From Ditylenchus dipsaci (Eukaryota; Nematoda; Chromadorea; Rhabditida; Anguinidae): 64,000 bases of DNA. Within the stretch, counting starts at the first letter, position 1. The number at the start of each line of letters is the position of its first letter. A program made the translations under genes and the position numbers. Location: NCBI GenBank assembly GCA_004194705.1, contig SADC01000842.1:248001-312000 (forward strand), read 5' to 3'. Of the stretch, positions 52,630 through 64,000 are shown piece by piece. The notes under the pieces were generated by a model. The model was given only the letters and a program-made list of their open reading frames with translations. It was not told the DNA's origin and searched no databases.

Positions 52630-54240
52630 AGAAGTTTTGCTCTACTTTTTGAAAATGCGAATCGTATTATATATTTTCTTTCTGAAAAGTGACAAAATGA
52701 CCTATTTTAGTATGCCTCAAGCAAAAGAGAAAAGCGGAAAGCCGCCAATAGAAGAATCCAAAATGTATTATTCTGTCAATGGTCAAAGGTCTGTATCGAA
52801 TCGGCTGTGAGGCCAAGAATATAATAAAAGCTAGAAGAATTTCTAAAGAATTCTCAAAAACGATAAAAACAAAATTTATCCCTTTGCCCATCTATGCGGA
52901 GAAAAGAAAAATAAGGGAAAGCTCCAAAAATACAGTTTCTGTCTTGTAAACATTCTAATGTCTAGCATGCTGTGCATATTCAATCAAAAACTTAGATTAA
53001 ATGCCTTTATTAAGAAGTGTTATAGCATATATGTGTACTTTCGCAGACTTACTACATAAAAAACAATGGAACACAATTATTCAGCAATTTCTCAAAAATC
53101 GCTGCAAGTTAGTCATATTGCTAGAGCAATAAAAATAATCCAAGAATATTTCATCAAAATCTTACATTATCATAAATGCGTGACAAATATAGGTTAAGCA
53201 CTTTCTAGCGCCCTAAAATAAACAGCAAGTAGAAATCGAAAATAGTGGTGTAGTAATGAGTAAGAAAAGAAAACAGGAAAATTATAGATGCCCATGTAAA
53301 TAAAAACACAATAAAAAAATTATTTGGTATATTATCAAAGACAGAAATAACCACCAGAACAAATATAGTTAGCTAGCGTGTGGTCACCTAATTAAGTCAA
53401 GCCAGTTTAAGGATTATTATTATTTTTAACAATACAGCAGAGATACATACCACCGCAACACATTGTCGGCGCTGAATGATAACAGATAGAAACCGAGATA
53501 AAGAAGAGGTTATGTTAGTCGATCAACAAGATTTTATTTGGCTAAATGGTCTAATTTCAATTTGATTAAGCACATCAAGTAGTGCCAGGTATAGACAAAA
53601 AACACAAGTTATTATTACGTAATATCAACAGGAGAATAGCAGTAGTGTAAGAGTGATAGAGTAGTAACTGGCTTAAGCAATCAACTTATAAACACACAAT
53701 AACAATAGTTTTAGAGACGAGTTTTGGGTAGAAATTGGCTGGAATATGGAAATAAGTTCAGAACAAAGCCATCTTATCCTGATTTTTGAACGGCAAAAGT
53801 GTCCGAATTCTATATTTTGATAGTGACGTTAGAATTCTAGCCTAGCCCTAATATGCACTAAATTTCGGGTTTGGTGTCACTGGCGTTGCCATAGTAGAGA
53901 AAGTGCCGTATTTTCAGAAAAGTGTAAATAATTGATAGGTTGAATTTCTCTTGAACGCCTGTAGTACCAAGCATACTGATTTAGGATTCAAGCATAATTG
54001 CTACCTTCTTGTACATGAAGGTAGAGCAGTGGCCTAGACAAGCAACTTTTCTGGAACTTTTAGGAAGGAGACTCAATTTATTTGCTTGAAGCTTGAAGCG
54101 CTGCACCGGTGGATCACAGGGATATATCTAAACAATGCATCAGTGCAATTCAAGTGCCGCTCTTTGCTGTATTACGTTTAGCGAATTTTCTTCTTACTGG
54201 AGCATTAAGCTCCTCAGTGCTAGATGTCTTCATTGCCTTG
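52630..54240. other. Gene-free stretch
   Basis: A+T-rich, with no domain-bearing frame and no strong repeat recognised. Confidence 0.4.
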
Positions 54241-54241
54241 T

Positions 54242-57200
54242 TCAGAATGGCTTTTCTGCCGGTCGCTTGTGTCCCCCACTTCCGTTTCTTGAGTCCATTG
54301 CTGTGTGTCCTGCCAGGTGCTGCATCGTCTTCTTCACTGCTATTGGGTTGGAGTCATCATGGATGTCCAGAAGAGAACCTGAAAAAGAGCCTGTCTCCTC
54401 ATAATCATCATTGGTAGTGGGGTTGTGATGATGGCTTCAGCAATGGTGTCAGTGTTGGTTGACTCCATTTGAACTATTTCCAGCAGGGAGTTTAGAGACT
54501 GACGAGCTAGGTTGACCTGGAGTGCGCAAGTGTAAGAGCAGTGGCCATTAGTTCGTGGGTCTCTCGGCAGCGTTCCTGCAAAGAAGGATGTATGTAATAA
54601 ACAACTCAATGACTTTAACATTGAGCATTATGGATCTTAATATAAATGTGAAGGGCCGAAAACTCGGCACTCCAAAAGTTTGTTCTTGGACTAGGTTCAG
54701 AACTTTTTTACTTCCATTTTCAAAAAACATTCGCCAGTTTTATTAAAACAGTCTGGCTCCAGAAAGCACATGGATTACAATTTTACCCGTTGTTTCTGCT
54801 AACGTCAACATTTTCATCATTAAAGCACGAAGTTCTTAATGGGTGGTATTTCTTTTGGCCATAGAATTCTTGTTTTTGGTCATAGAATATTTTTTTGGCC
54901 GTTGGTGTTGAATGGCCATAGAATTTTTTTTTTGGCCATAGAATTATTGTTTTATTCTTCTTTTTAGATTTCTATTTTGTGGGCGTACTCGCTCAAAATC
55001 GTATTTAAACTACTTTTTGAGATATTATTATGTCTGAAACATGCTGAAAAAATGTTTTCATGCTGCAAAAGACACTTTTTCGAAAAAAAATCTTTCGTAA
55101 AATTGTTTGACTATTAGCTGCTCAAGACAAAAAGAATAATTTTTACAAAAAAAAAAATTCTTGAAAAGTGTAGTTGAACCCTGAATACGTATAACCTCTA
55201 TTAAACGGCATGCCCGTTTAATTTTCAACCCCTAAAAATCGAAAAAAAAAATTTTGATTTTGAATTTTTGGGTACTCAAAAAAATTTAAAAAGCGGAATC
55301 AACTAAGATCGAGGTGATCAAGAAACGCAAAAAACAGATTTGCAAAAAAATTTTTTTGCGCTGAGATATAAGTCCTTGAGGGTGCCCGTTTATTAGAGGG
55401 TGTCTGTTTAATAGAGGTTTTACGGTAAGTCGTTGTGTTGACTATGCTTTCAATTGATTTTCGAGACGGATTTGCCTTAAGCAAAAATACAATTTTACAA
55501 AAAATAGTTCAATAGTTTTGGTTCGATTTTTCGCTAAAGGAATGTCTTGAACTTATTTTGGTAAAATAAAAATTTGATCGATTTGACGGGTGAAACTACC
55601 TACGGTCATTTTCTTCTTGTCTACCCTAGCAATCTTTGCTTCACCACAAAATTTGAGTCTAAAAAAAACCTTACCTCGATATAGTTACGCTGCATATCCG
55701 TAGAGCCATAGATAGGAACAGTTCGCTTCAATGATCTGTCAATGTGCACACAGTCCTGCAATCATTTATATTCAGAGCGTTTTTGCCGAAACTATTTGCA
55801 AAATCATACCTTGATGTCAGAAAGAGCGTCAGAAGACCCTCCGAAACTACTTATTTTGGCCAAACCACTTCTAAAACTTATAAACTAGCTGATATAATTT
55901 GGCATAAAGCTAACATATTATTGGAGAAGTCTGTGTGATGACTGCTGTACTTCCTCTGCAGCCGGTCCATCGAGAAATGAGCTATGTGGGTGGTGTTCTC
56001 TTCAATCTCATTCAATTCTTCCAGCACCATATAGCTGGCCTCTTTCTCGCGCATTCTATCAACAGCAGCAGACTTTAGTTTAGTTGATGAATTGTCCTGT
56101 GTATTTATTGAAGATGCAACTGATTGACTTTGCTTGCAGTAGGGATGTTTGCCCTGAAAGGAATATTTCTTTAGTAGAATATTCATTTATTCAGTCAAAT
56201 GTCTCACAAAATCTTGGGCCGGAATGGCTTATGGTGGGGTCGCCAAAAATCGGTTTGAACTCTTTTTCGTCTGTTTAAGCTGCTAAAAAGTGTCGAAACA
56301 TATTTTAAGAGCACGGTCAACCATTTTTGAATTTTTTTTGACCAAAATAGACTTTTTGCCTTGGAGACCAAAATAAAAAGTACTAGAAGGTACATGGATA
56401 CCTTTGTTTTATCACTGGAGTTTTTATGTGTCTTTATCACTGGAACTTGGCGAAAATAGTTTCTTTATTCATTTTGATCAAGAGTCTTGCTCGGAATTAT
56501 GTCTAAGTAAGTGAGTGCGCGTATCTTTAACCAGAGGTGGGCAAAGATCAGATCAGATCGATCTGACAAAAATTATTGTCAAATAGCCAAAATTTTGCGG
56601 GAATTTAAACTTTATAGTCAGAAAATCACTTGAATCGCTAAGAATACCACACGGAGTGGCTAGAAGCCTCTGAAGTTGCTTTTTGGGGGTTGACTGAAGG
56701 GACGGGGCGTAAAGTGTTTGCAAAAATTTGGATTGCGCTTATCAGATTTTCTGTTTGATCGGCTCAATCGCTCAAAATCCTGACTAGGGAGTGGTCTAAA
56801 GTGGTTTAGGGTGGTTCTGAATGGTTGAGAGTGGGATTCTGGGCTAAATCTGATAAGCGAAATCGAATTTTCGCAAAAAGTTCACCCCCCCCACCTCAGT
56901 CAACCCCAAAAAAGCAACTTTCAGGGGCTTCTAGCCACTCCGGGTGGGATTCTTAGCGATCCAAGTTATTTCGGACTATAAAATTAAAATTCCCGCAAAT
57001 TTTGGCTATTTTGACAATAATTTTTGTCAGATCTGATCTTTGGCGATCTGATCTAGATCGATGTGATCTTTGCCCACCTCTGTCTCTAACTCTTAAGCCC
57101 CTGCGCCACCTTCGGGGGCTTGGAGCTGAGATGTGCACACCCACATACCTTAGACACAAATCACTCGAAAGTGACTCTGGATGTATAAAACATGTGTGCA

Positions 57201-60200
57201 TACCAGTTTATTTATGCGGTAGGCCTCAGTATTCAAAACTATGTTCAAATTCTATCTTCTATGGTCTCTAAGTACCATTTAGAGTGGTTCGCCTTGGTCC
57301 CCCAAAGCAAAAGTCTGTTTTTGGTTGAAAAAGTTTTTCAAAAAATGGTCGGCCGCGCCTTAAAAACGGCAACCAGATAAAGCAACATCAAAACTATTTT
57401 GTCGCGCGACAATGCAACGAAAATGTTGCATTGTCGTATGCTTTTCGTCGTGCGACAAAATACCGAAAAATGTTTTTTGTCTCGCGACAATGCAACAAAT
57501 TTTGCTCTTTTTCGGATTTTTCGAAGGATTTTTTTCAAGATATTCATTTAGGTGTTCATGGTTAGCGTTCCCGATCAATATGCGCATCTTCAAATTTAGA
57601 ATGGACTGCTAAATTGTTAATTACTCTCTAGACATTAATGATTTATTTGTTGCACTGTCGCGCGACAAAGAGCGAAATTGTTGCATTGTCGCACGACAAA
57701 ATGACAAAAAAATTATTTTGTCGCGCGACAAATGTTTATTTAAAAATATTTTGTCGCGCGACAAAATAGTTTTGATGTTGCTTTGTCTGGTTGCCCTTAA
57801 AAACATATTCTCTACACGTTTCAGCAGCTAAAACGCACAAAAAAGTGGTTTAAACTAATTTTTGGGCAGTTTAGCCAAGCTTGTTTCTGTTATAAATTAC
57901 ACATTTACGATGTAAACAATCAAGTAAACAAATTAAAAATTATCGAAAAATTTCAATATAATCAACGCCACAACAAGAAATTCACCACGGGTCAACCTCT
58001 TTCGGTTGATGGTCACTTAGCTTAAATTTCATAACAGTCAAGTCTCGTTAAACTGCACCCCTCTCCAGTTCGTTCCCGCCTAGGGTCCGATACTTTTTAC
58101 CTCAATTTTTAACACTAACGATCAAAAAAGGAAAGTGACTTTGGATGTGAAAAAAAAATCAAAAAATTGTCGGCCGCAACTTATTTGTCACTATCTATTA
58201 TAATATAATTAACTTTTTTTGAAAAACAACAAAAATGTGTCCCGCGCGCATTCAAACGTGTGAAGTTCTCGTCGTCAGCTATGGTCCTTTAAAGCTTTTT
58301 CCCAGTTGTCTTCGGCCATTCTAGTCCGAAATATCGTGAGGATTCTGATTTTTCCGATCTTTTTAGCAATGACGATAGTTTTACCGCGGGTCTCTACGGC
58401 GAAACTAATAAAATTTTGAAAAACAATCGGCGAAATCAGAAATCTCACGATATTTCGGACAAGACTGGCCGAAGACAACTGCAAAAAAGGTTCAAAATTG
58501 AGGTAAAAAAGTGTTGTACCCTAGGTGGAACGAACTTGAAGGGGATGCCGGTTTTGCGAGAGTTGACTGTACTGAAATGGTTACTTTTTATTAGTTTTTG
58601 AAACGGTTAAAAACCTTTGAAGTTTTTAATCTGTTATATTTTTACTAGTCTAAATTGTCTATTCAACTTCATAAAGTATTTTTACCTTGAACAGCTTTTC
58701 CATCAGTTGTTTTGTTGGCCGCAGAGTAATCGACCGAGCAGGGTTATAAGCAAGCACAGGCTGGAATGAAGGTTTGTATTTGGGAAGATCCATCAAAAAA
58801 GAAGTCTCCAAGTCATGCTTGCGTTGGCAGTCAGCATTCGAAAATACTTCTTGGTAGCGTAATGGTTCTAGCCGTGACAGCAGCTTCATAGCAATTTTCT
58901 TTAGTGACCTGTACCTCTTTTGGGAATTTTCATTGCTTTCTCTCAGGGTCTGCAGCAATACACCCGCTCTTCTAAATAAATAAAAATTTATTTCGAGGAA
59001 ATATGTGTGATAAATATTTTTGATTTTACAGTTATAATTTTTAATCCAAAACTTATAACTTGTGAAAAACTAACTTGTTGTCAGTAAACTTCTTCGCAGG
59101 GCCATCTTTTTCTTCTTCTGACTTTTTCCCCTTCTTGTGTTGCTCATCGCTTAGAACTTGAGGAAATTCATGGGAAGGTAAAGAAATACTTTCGTGTTTC
59201 CTCCTCCCCAATTTCTTAGAGCCACTTCTCAGCTTTGGTGGAGACGAAGTAGAAGATACAATGGAATGGTAGTGTTGTGGCAGCTTTTGGAGGAGAGAGG
59301 AAAGAGTTATTGAAGAGTCTAATTCAGCAGAGGTATCATCACAGAGGTCAGGTTCGCAGTTGGTAGCACTAGAAGATGTAGATGGGACACCAAAAGTTTC
59401 ACTAAATATGCCAACTGTAAAAAAATATAACTGTAAATAAAGAGCCTACCACTCCACAGCATCCATCAAGCCTTCTACAGCGGTTGAAACATCCATTTCC
59501 AAGAGTAATTCCGTCTCTGCTCCTAACACATTTGGATTGTGTTCTAAAAATTGAAGTAAATTACTTTAAAAGAGCATGCCCTTCAACGATGAAAATATTT
59601 CAAAAAGCGGGTACCAGGTGAATCAAATATATATTTTATTTGAAATATACTAGGCTTGGTAGTTCGTAATTTTTTGGGCTTTGGAATTGAGATTTCCGCA
59701 ATTTCTGGGATTGAGATCCCAGAAATCCCAGAAATTCCATTAAAATCGGGATTTCTTAATTGAAAAACGTGAATCGGCGGGGTTATGGTCTTTGCACCGG
59801 TGGGGTTCGATATTGGGATTTCCAAAATTTCTGGGATTCCAATCCCGAGAATCTTATGGGATTTTAATCTCACTCCAAGCTTAAAATATACTAGAAAAAA
59901 GTAATAAAAAAACATTAGTGGCTCATCGGGCCGTCGATGATGAACGTCGGCTCGATTCCCATTGGAAGTGTCGTTTTTGGTCGACTTTACTAAATCATGT
60001 CGGTTTTAGTATGGTAGCCGCCTTTCAAAATGTTTCCCCTTTCAAAAACAATGCAATTCTGAACCTTTGTAGTTGTGGAAAACCTCTTTTCAATGGACTG
60101 GAAAAATTGTTTGCAAATTTCTGCAGGTTATCAGAGTTGGAAACAATTTTTAGTTCAGATATTGGTTTCACACTGCTTGGATCCACTTTGGCACAGGTTG

Positions 60201-63200
60201 GCATGGATGAAATGTGAGAGTTGGCTTGTTGAAACAAGGAATAGGATAGAAGATTGGAGCGCAGAGAATTAAGCCTATAAATGAGAAGAAGTAATGAGAA
60301 AGTAACAAAAAATTGAATAGGAAAGATTAGTGTTGAAACATCACTTTTTGATTGACATAAATCAAAATTTAGATTTAGACAACTCACAGTTTTTTGGAGT
60401 TTTGAAAGTAAGAGCAGGCCATGGGCAGTAGTCTTAGGCATTCTTGTGCATTTTTAAACTAAATTTGTGTGGATCAATAAAGTGGCTGTAAATTTTTTTA
60501 GAAATGTCTAGAAAGGCATGTGGACGTTTAGCGGTTTTTACAACATTTTTTTGAATTTGCTTCTTTTTTTATTTTATTTATTTTTGGCTGTTTATGCATG
60601 CTTTTGAATTTCTTTCAAATTTAGACATGCACTGGCGCCAGTACATGCTCAAGCGTATATCTCAAATTTCAAAAAACACTGAAATAAAAAAGGGCGGGAT
60701 TTCAAATAATGCCAAAAACCGCTAAACGCCTATGCACTGACTAGAAAGTACTAAACCAACCTCTTCAAAACTTTCAAACACTTCACATCTTAGCTCGCTG
60801 TTTTTACTATGGTTATTGGATGATGTCCTATTGATTGGGATTGGTCTTCGTATAGAATGCCTTGATAATGGTTTGCAGGTCTCAATGAAAGTGGATAACT
60901 ATGATTAAAAAAGGTATTTTAAAGATTTTAATAGTTAAGTATTGAGGATTTACCTCGTCGTAGTAGTTGGCTAAGCTGTTGTCCCCCTATCACAGAATTT
61001 CCAGAGTGAACGTAGCTCACCAAATTTTCTCAGATCGAGAGAATTGTTGAGCCGAGTAGCGCTTGACTTTTTAGTCTTGGAATCACCACTCTTGGTTGAT
61101 GTTGTTGGACCATCCTCTTCTTCCACAATTGAACTTTGCCGAGATGGCTGAAAAAAGAAATTTACCTCATTCTATAGCGATTCCCCCCTCGTTTTTTTCG
61201 ACTAGAATTTCAAAGTTGAGGCTGTTTTTGGCTTTACCCTCTTAGTTTTGGCCCAAAAGTGTTGTGCTCTAATAGAGCACCGGTCACCGGTGCTCTATCA
61301 GAATAAATAGGGTATTTTCTAAACATTTTTCGTATAAGCTACAGTTCATAAATTCACCTCTTTTACAGTCTCTTTCTCAGTTGCTAGGCCAGCAGACGGT
61401 GTTGTAGGCGCACCTCGGTGGGATTTGAACTTGCACAAAGTGGAGACCACACCCCTCTCATCCAAACCTAACTGCGAAAATATGGAGACTGATAGATTCT
61501 GAGGTTGTTTTGTTTCTTTTTGTACTGTTCCACTCAAACTGGTCGAAGCGTTTTGTTGGGCCTGGATTTGTTGGTTGTGAATAGCTGCTGCAAATTGTAG
61601 CATGGACACTCTGGGCATGGAGCTGTCAAATGAGGAATACACACTTTTAACATTTGATTCCATGGTAAGCAGGTCTTTCTTGCTTTTTCTACCACTCCCC
61701 TTCTTCCTCTGCTTTTTTATAGGTTCGCCTGTTTCAGGATTCATTTCCGGCGCTCTTTTCTTGTATTTTCTAGGCCTTTTATTGCCCGAATCGACCTGCA
61801 GCATGGAGTCCACATCCACCCAACTGGAGGAACGAGTAGCAAGCAGACTGTTTGCTGCTGCTGCACCAGTAGCTGCAGCTGTTTGTTGACCTTGTGGCTG
61901 GTTGAAGCTGAGCATGGAAGTGGAGGTTTGGGTAAGGGGCTGACTGTTGCTGCTGGTCGTCATATTGTTGCTAGTGTCATTATTGTTAAGGGTGCAGGAA
62001 AAGCTAGAGAGATTCGAAGATGGTAGCATAGAGTCCAAGCGGTTGTTAATGGATCTGGGCCGTCCTCTCCGCCTAGGCTTGCCTCTAGTCAAATGGTCGG
62101 TGGATCCTGAAAGTGCCATCCCAGTGCTGAGCTCTCCGCTTGACTGGTAGCCAGTCAGTTTCACGGTCGATGGTCTGTAAAATTTTGAAATATTTTATGG
62201 CTTAGATATACGATTTCTCAAAAAATTAAATAAATTTATTTTCAAAATCAGCAATTTTATTGGTAAAAATGTCTTCTTACAATTAACATAACTGTCATAT
62301 CTTGCATTTGGTAACTATTTTTTGAAAAATATTTTCTGAGTAATCCATTAGTTCAACAAATGTCCGAAATATTGTATCAAACCTATAAAAAAGAGTCTCG
62401 GTAGTTGCCGACCTATCCGTGAATATAGACTCACACTCCCATACATTTATCAATGTGAAATATCTCACAATCGTTTTGGACAATAGTTTCTGGTCAATTG
62501 TTTTCCACCCGAGAAAATTTACTTTAGAGATTCTCAAAACTCACTGTGTCGAAGATCCAGGTAAAGTTCCATCTGCCGTCTTCCAACCAGTTGGATTTTC
62601 TGCAGAGAGCTGATCCAAACGCGGGTCTGCATGAACTTCCATCTAAATAAGTGATATGAAGTTTTTTTTGACGAAGAAGTAATTTTCATTTAAAGGGGCA
62701 TGCCCACGCTAATAAGACGTGGTGCCGGGGAATTCAATTTTTTTTCCTAATCATTGGACTTCTGTACGGATTTTCCATCCTGGTTTCTAACAAAACAAGG
62801 CCTAGAATTTAATTTTAGGTATAGTTTTTGTTATAAACCAAGTTGAAAAATCCGTACAAAAGCTCAATGATTCGGAAAACTTTTTGAATTCCCGGGCACC
62901 ACCTCTTATTAGCGTGGGCATGCCCCTTTAAAGCCATACCATGAGTTTGTCTTGTTGGGAGTTATCGAACTGCTGTTTGCGCTGCCTTTTTCTAGGCGAG
63001 TCATCTTGTCGGCCGCAAGAGTTTTCATCTCCAGACGAGCTGCTTGGACCTACATTGCCACTAGTTCCCTGAGAATTGCTCATGGAATGGTTGTTGGCAT
63101 AGGCTCAATGTTGGCGCCTGCTGAGAAGTTGACAGCCATTGTGGTAGCAAATGAACTAGGAGTCATGCTGTTATCAAGACCACTGCTCGCAATAGGTCCA

Positions 63201-64000
63201 GGACTAGGTGCTTCTTTGTCTGCGAAACGACGGACGGCACTGCTTCCACCTACAACAGTATTGGATTGACTATAAACTTTTTTTTAAAAGCTATTATTAA
63301 TCGCAAAATTTATTGAACCAAAGAATTATTTTATAAATTGCAGATTTGACCAATTTTTCGACATTTTTTGACCAAAAATTGCAAATATAATTTTAATTTA
63401 AAAAAAACTCACGTAAAATGCTTGGTGTCGGTCTGGGACTTGAGTGGGAGTTTGGAGCTCCTTGGGAGTTGGTCGGAGTAGTGCAACCAGGCTGTGGAGA
63501 AGCAGTGCCTCCACCTGCCCCTTCTCTAATCACCTCCGTTCTCGAATGGCTAGGCATGACTACAGAGTAGGGCGATGGGCATTTCTAGGTGACGCTGTTG
63601 AAGCGCCAGCAATTCCCACAGATACTGATTTGGTTGGTGAGAAGTTGGCAGCCGCCGCCCTAACTACTGAGCCTACACTCATATCCGGGGTGTAGGGGAG
63701 CCTCTATTGGCCTGCACTTGAGCCAACAAGCTGGAGCCGGAGAGTGGAGTAGTAGATCTGGGCTTGCTTTTGTTAGGCGAGTCTATTCTAGTAGGTATTT
63801 GGCCGTACACTATGGTACTGCCGTTGCTGCCCAGATAGCTGGCATTGACCACCATTTGTTGGGAGGGTCCTACTGCTTGTGCTAGACCACGGTTGTTGTG
63901 AACACTAGCAATACCTATGGTTGGAGCTCGGCCAGAGGATTTAATAGATTGTTGCGAAGTGGATGGGTATTGGTGGAGTATGGAGGTGCTGGGTAGACTG
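54242..64000 (-). CDS. Large unrecognised nuclear protein with AT-hook (partial)
   Basis: Minus-strand exons, from the right edge: 63413-64000, 62940-63269, 62545-62642, perhaps 62336-62379, 61358-62174, 60954-61147, 60761-60898, 60084-60274, 59450-59543, 59075-59414, 58688-58971, about 55937-56153, 55675-55755 and 54242-54575. The N-terminal part is Ser/Thr/Gln/Pro-rich with a basic DSPRKRQRKQQF patch. The 61.4-62.2 kb exon has an AT-hook (KPRRRGRPRS) and Lys/Arg-rich KRPRKYKKR and GSGRKSKK blocks. Then come Ser-rich and acidic segments, a helical KKIAMKLLSRLEPLRYQEVF, and near the C-terminus RSLKRTVPIYGSTDMQRNYI with ERCRETHELMATALTLAHSR. It looks like a chromatin or transcription cofactor, but I cannot name it. 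The start lies beyond 64000. Frame breaks occur near 60980, 63560, 63690 and 54505. Confidence 0.6.
54835..54965. repeat. TTTTTGGCCATAGAATT tandem words in an intron
   Basis: Four irregular copies of TTTTTTGGCCATAGAATT in about 130 bases. Confidence 0.6.
55188..55426. mobile_element. TACCGTA-family MITE (ACCTCTATTAAACGG)
   Basis: ATAACCTCTATTAAACGGCA at the left; TGTTTAATAGAGGTTTTACGGTA at the right. TTTAATTTTCAACCCC and TTTTTGGGTACTC interior words match the member at 34809-35071. It lies in an intron of the large minus-strand gene. Confidence 0.75.
56534..57081. mobile_element. hAT-like MITE with 8-base target duplication
   Basis: CAGAGGTGGGCAAAGATCAG at the left is mirrored by GATCTTTGCCCACCTCTG at the right. 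Flanks TCTTTAAC and TCTCTAAC differ in one base, as an aged 8-base target duplication. CAGAGGTGGGCAA tips and 8-base duplications are typical of hAT elements. The 550-base interior is foldback throughout, with no transposase. Confidence 0.8.
57363..57788. mobile_element. Foldback with TTGTCGCGCGACAA palindromes and a 9-10-base target duplication
   Basis: AACCAGATAAAGCAACATCA mirrors TGATGTTGCTTTGTCTGGTT. About eight copies of TTGTCGCGCGACAA or diverged forms (TTGTCGCACGACAA) fill the arms. The copy interrupts family A, and CCTTAAAAAC is found just outside both ends, which suits a 9-10-base duplication of the kind made by Mutator-like transposases. Confidence 0.75.
58034..58571. mobile_element. 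540-base ACAGTCAAGTCTCG MITE
   Basis: ACAGTCAAGTCTCG at the left and CGAGAGTTGACTGT (as GCGAGAGTTGACTGT) at the right. CCAGTTCGTTCCCGCCTAGG mirrors CCTAGGTGGAACGAACTTG. The interior (TTGTCTTCGGCC, TCCGAAATATCGTGAG) continues the mirror to the centre near 58395. It lies in an intron of the large minus-strand gene. Confidence 0.85.
59655..59880. repeat. Degenerate repeats of AATTTCTGGGATT
   Basis: GATTTCCGCAATTTCTGGGA, CCCAGAAATCCCAGAAATTC and GATTTCCAAAATTTCTGGGA occur on both strands, forming a loose foldback in an intron. Confidence 0.55.
60515..60750. mobile_element. Foldback MITE in an intron
   Basis: TCTAGAAAGGCATGTGGACGTTTAGCGGTTTTT (60508-60540) is mirrored at 60711-60750 by an AAAACCGCTAAACGCC word and a GACTAGAAAG tip. 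ATGCATGC and GACATGCACTGG lie in the middle. Confidence 0.55.
62692..62933. mobile_element. MITE with AAAGGGGCATGCCCACGCTA tips, abutting a splice donor
   Basis: TTAAAGGGGCATGCCCACGC is mirrored exactly by GCGTGGGCATGCCCCTTTAA. The next words CTAATAAGACGTGGTG / CACCACCTCTTATTAG and the CCTAATCATTGGACTTCTGT core also mirror. It begins right after the GTATGG splice donor of the exon at 62940-63269. Confidence 0.85.

Larger units (their letters stand above)
56462..57860. repeat. Repeat family A copy, interrupted by two other elements
   Basis: Opens TTTTGATCAAGAGTCTTGCT like copy 1 and ends with a TCTACACGTTTCAGCAGCTA segment that matches copy 1 near 4660. It is split first by a hAT-like MITE (56534-57081) and again by a palindrome-rich foldback (57363-57788). 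Confidence 0.75.

Overview
This is a eukaryotic nuclear window, A+T-rich with sharp GC-rich islands. It comes from an invertebrate animal. The grounds are: genes cut into many short exons by compact GT-AG introns (some about 45-70 bases, with TTTTCAG-like acceptors and, in one case, a CTAAC branch-like motif), animal-type gene families (metabotropic glutamate receptor, KCTD5-type BTB protein, ZDHHC16, STARD7), and a very heavy load of short inverted-repeat transposons. The phylum cannot be fixed from the sequence. The acceptor style would suit a nematode-like animal, but this is a guess. Most long open frames here are chance frames or fragments, so genes were rebuilt by reading exon by exon.

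Layout. 1-13.4 kb: no recognisable gene; inverted-repeat elements, a mariner-type MITE, GC-rich islands and several minisatellites. 13.5-20.3 kb (+): a metabotropic glutamate receptor in more than 20 exons, with a 414-base near-perfect palindrome in one intron. 20.3-26.7 kb: nested MITEs, foldbacks, and an exon-like frame at 22.8-23.3 kb that looks ubiquitin-like. 26.7-29.6 kb (+): a gene resembling HPS1, tentative. 31.1-32.4 kb (+): unrecognised exons. 33.0-34.8 kb (-): a ZDHHC16-like palmitoyltransferase. 35.1-35.7 kb: a foldback with minisatellite arms. 35.9-40.0 kb (+): a STARD7-like START-domain protein whose introns are full of repeats. 40.3-46.9 kb: repeats, including a 3.6 kb nested foldback. 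47.1-49.0 kb (+): a KCTD5-like Cullin-3 adaptor. 50.2-52.1 kb (+): an unrecognised protein with a signal peptide. 54.2-64.0 kb (-): a large unrecognised AT-hook nuclear protein, running off the right edge.

Two themes run through the window. First, nearly every gene needs one or more single-base frame corrections, mostly in or next to homopolymer runs. The two arms of the 14.5 kb palindrome likewise differ almost only in homopolymer length. This points to uncorrected long-read indels rather than mass pseudogenisation. Second, many mobile elements share one architecture: long inverted arms built from short tandem repeats around a unique centre. Several such elements with unrelated repeat units lie here (2.3-3.4, 11.6-12.8, 35.1-35.7, 40.9-44.5 and 57.4-57.8 kb), one inside another repeat with an apparent 9-10 base target duplication. 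This group of Drosophila-FB-like foldbacks is the most unusual feature of the window. The genes look like unrelated housekeeping, signalling and lipid genes, not an operon or cluster.
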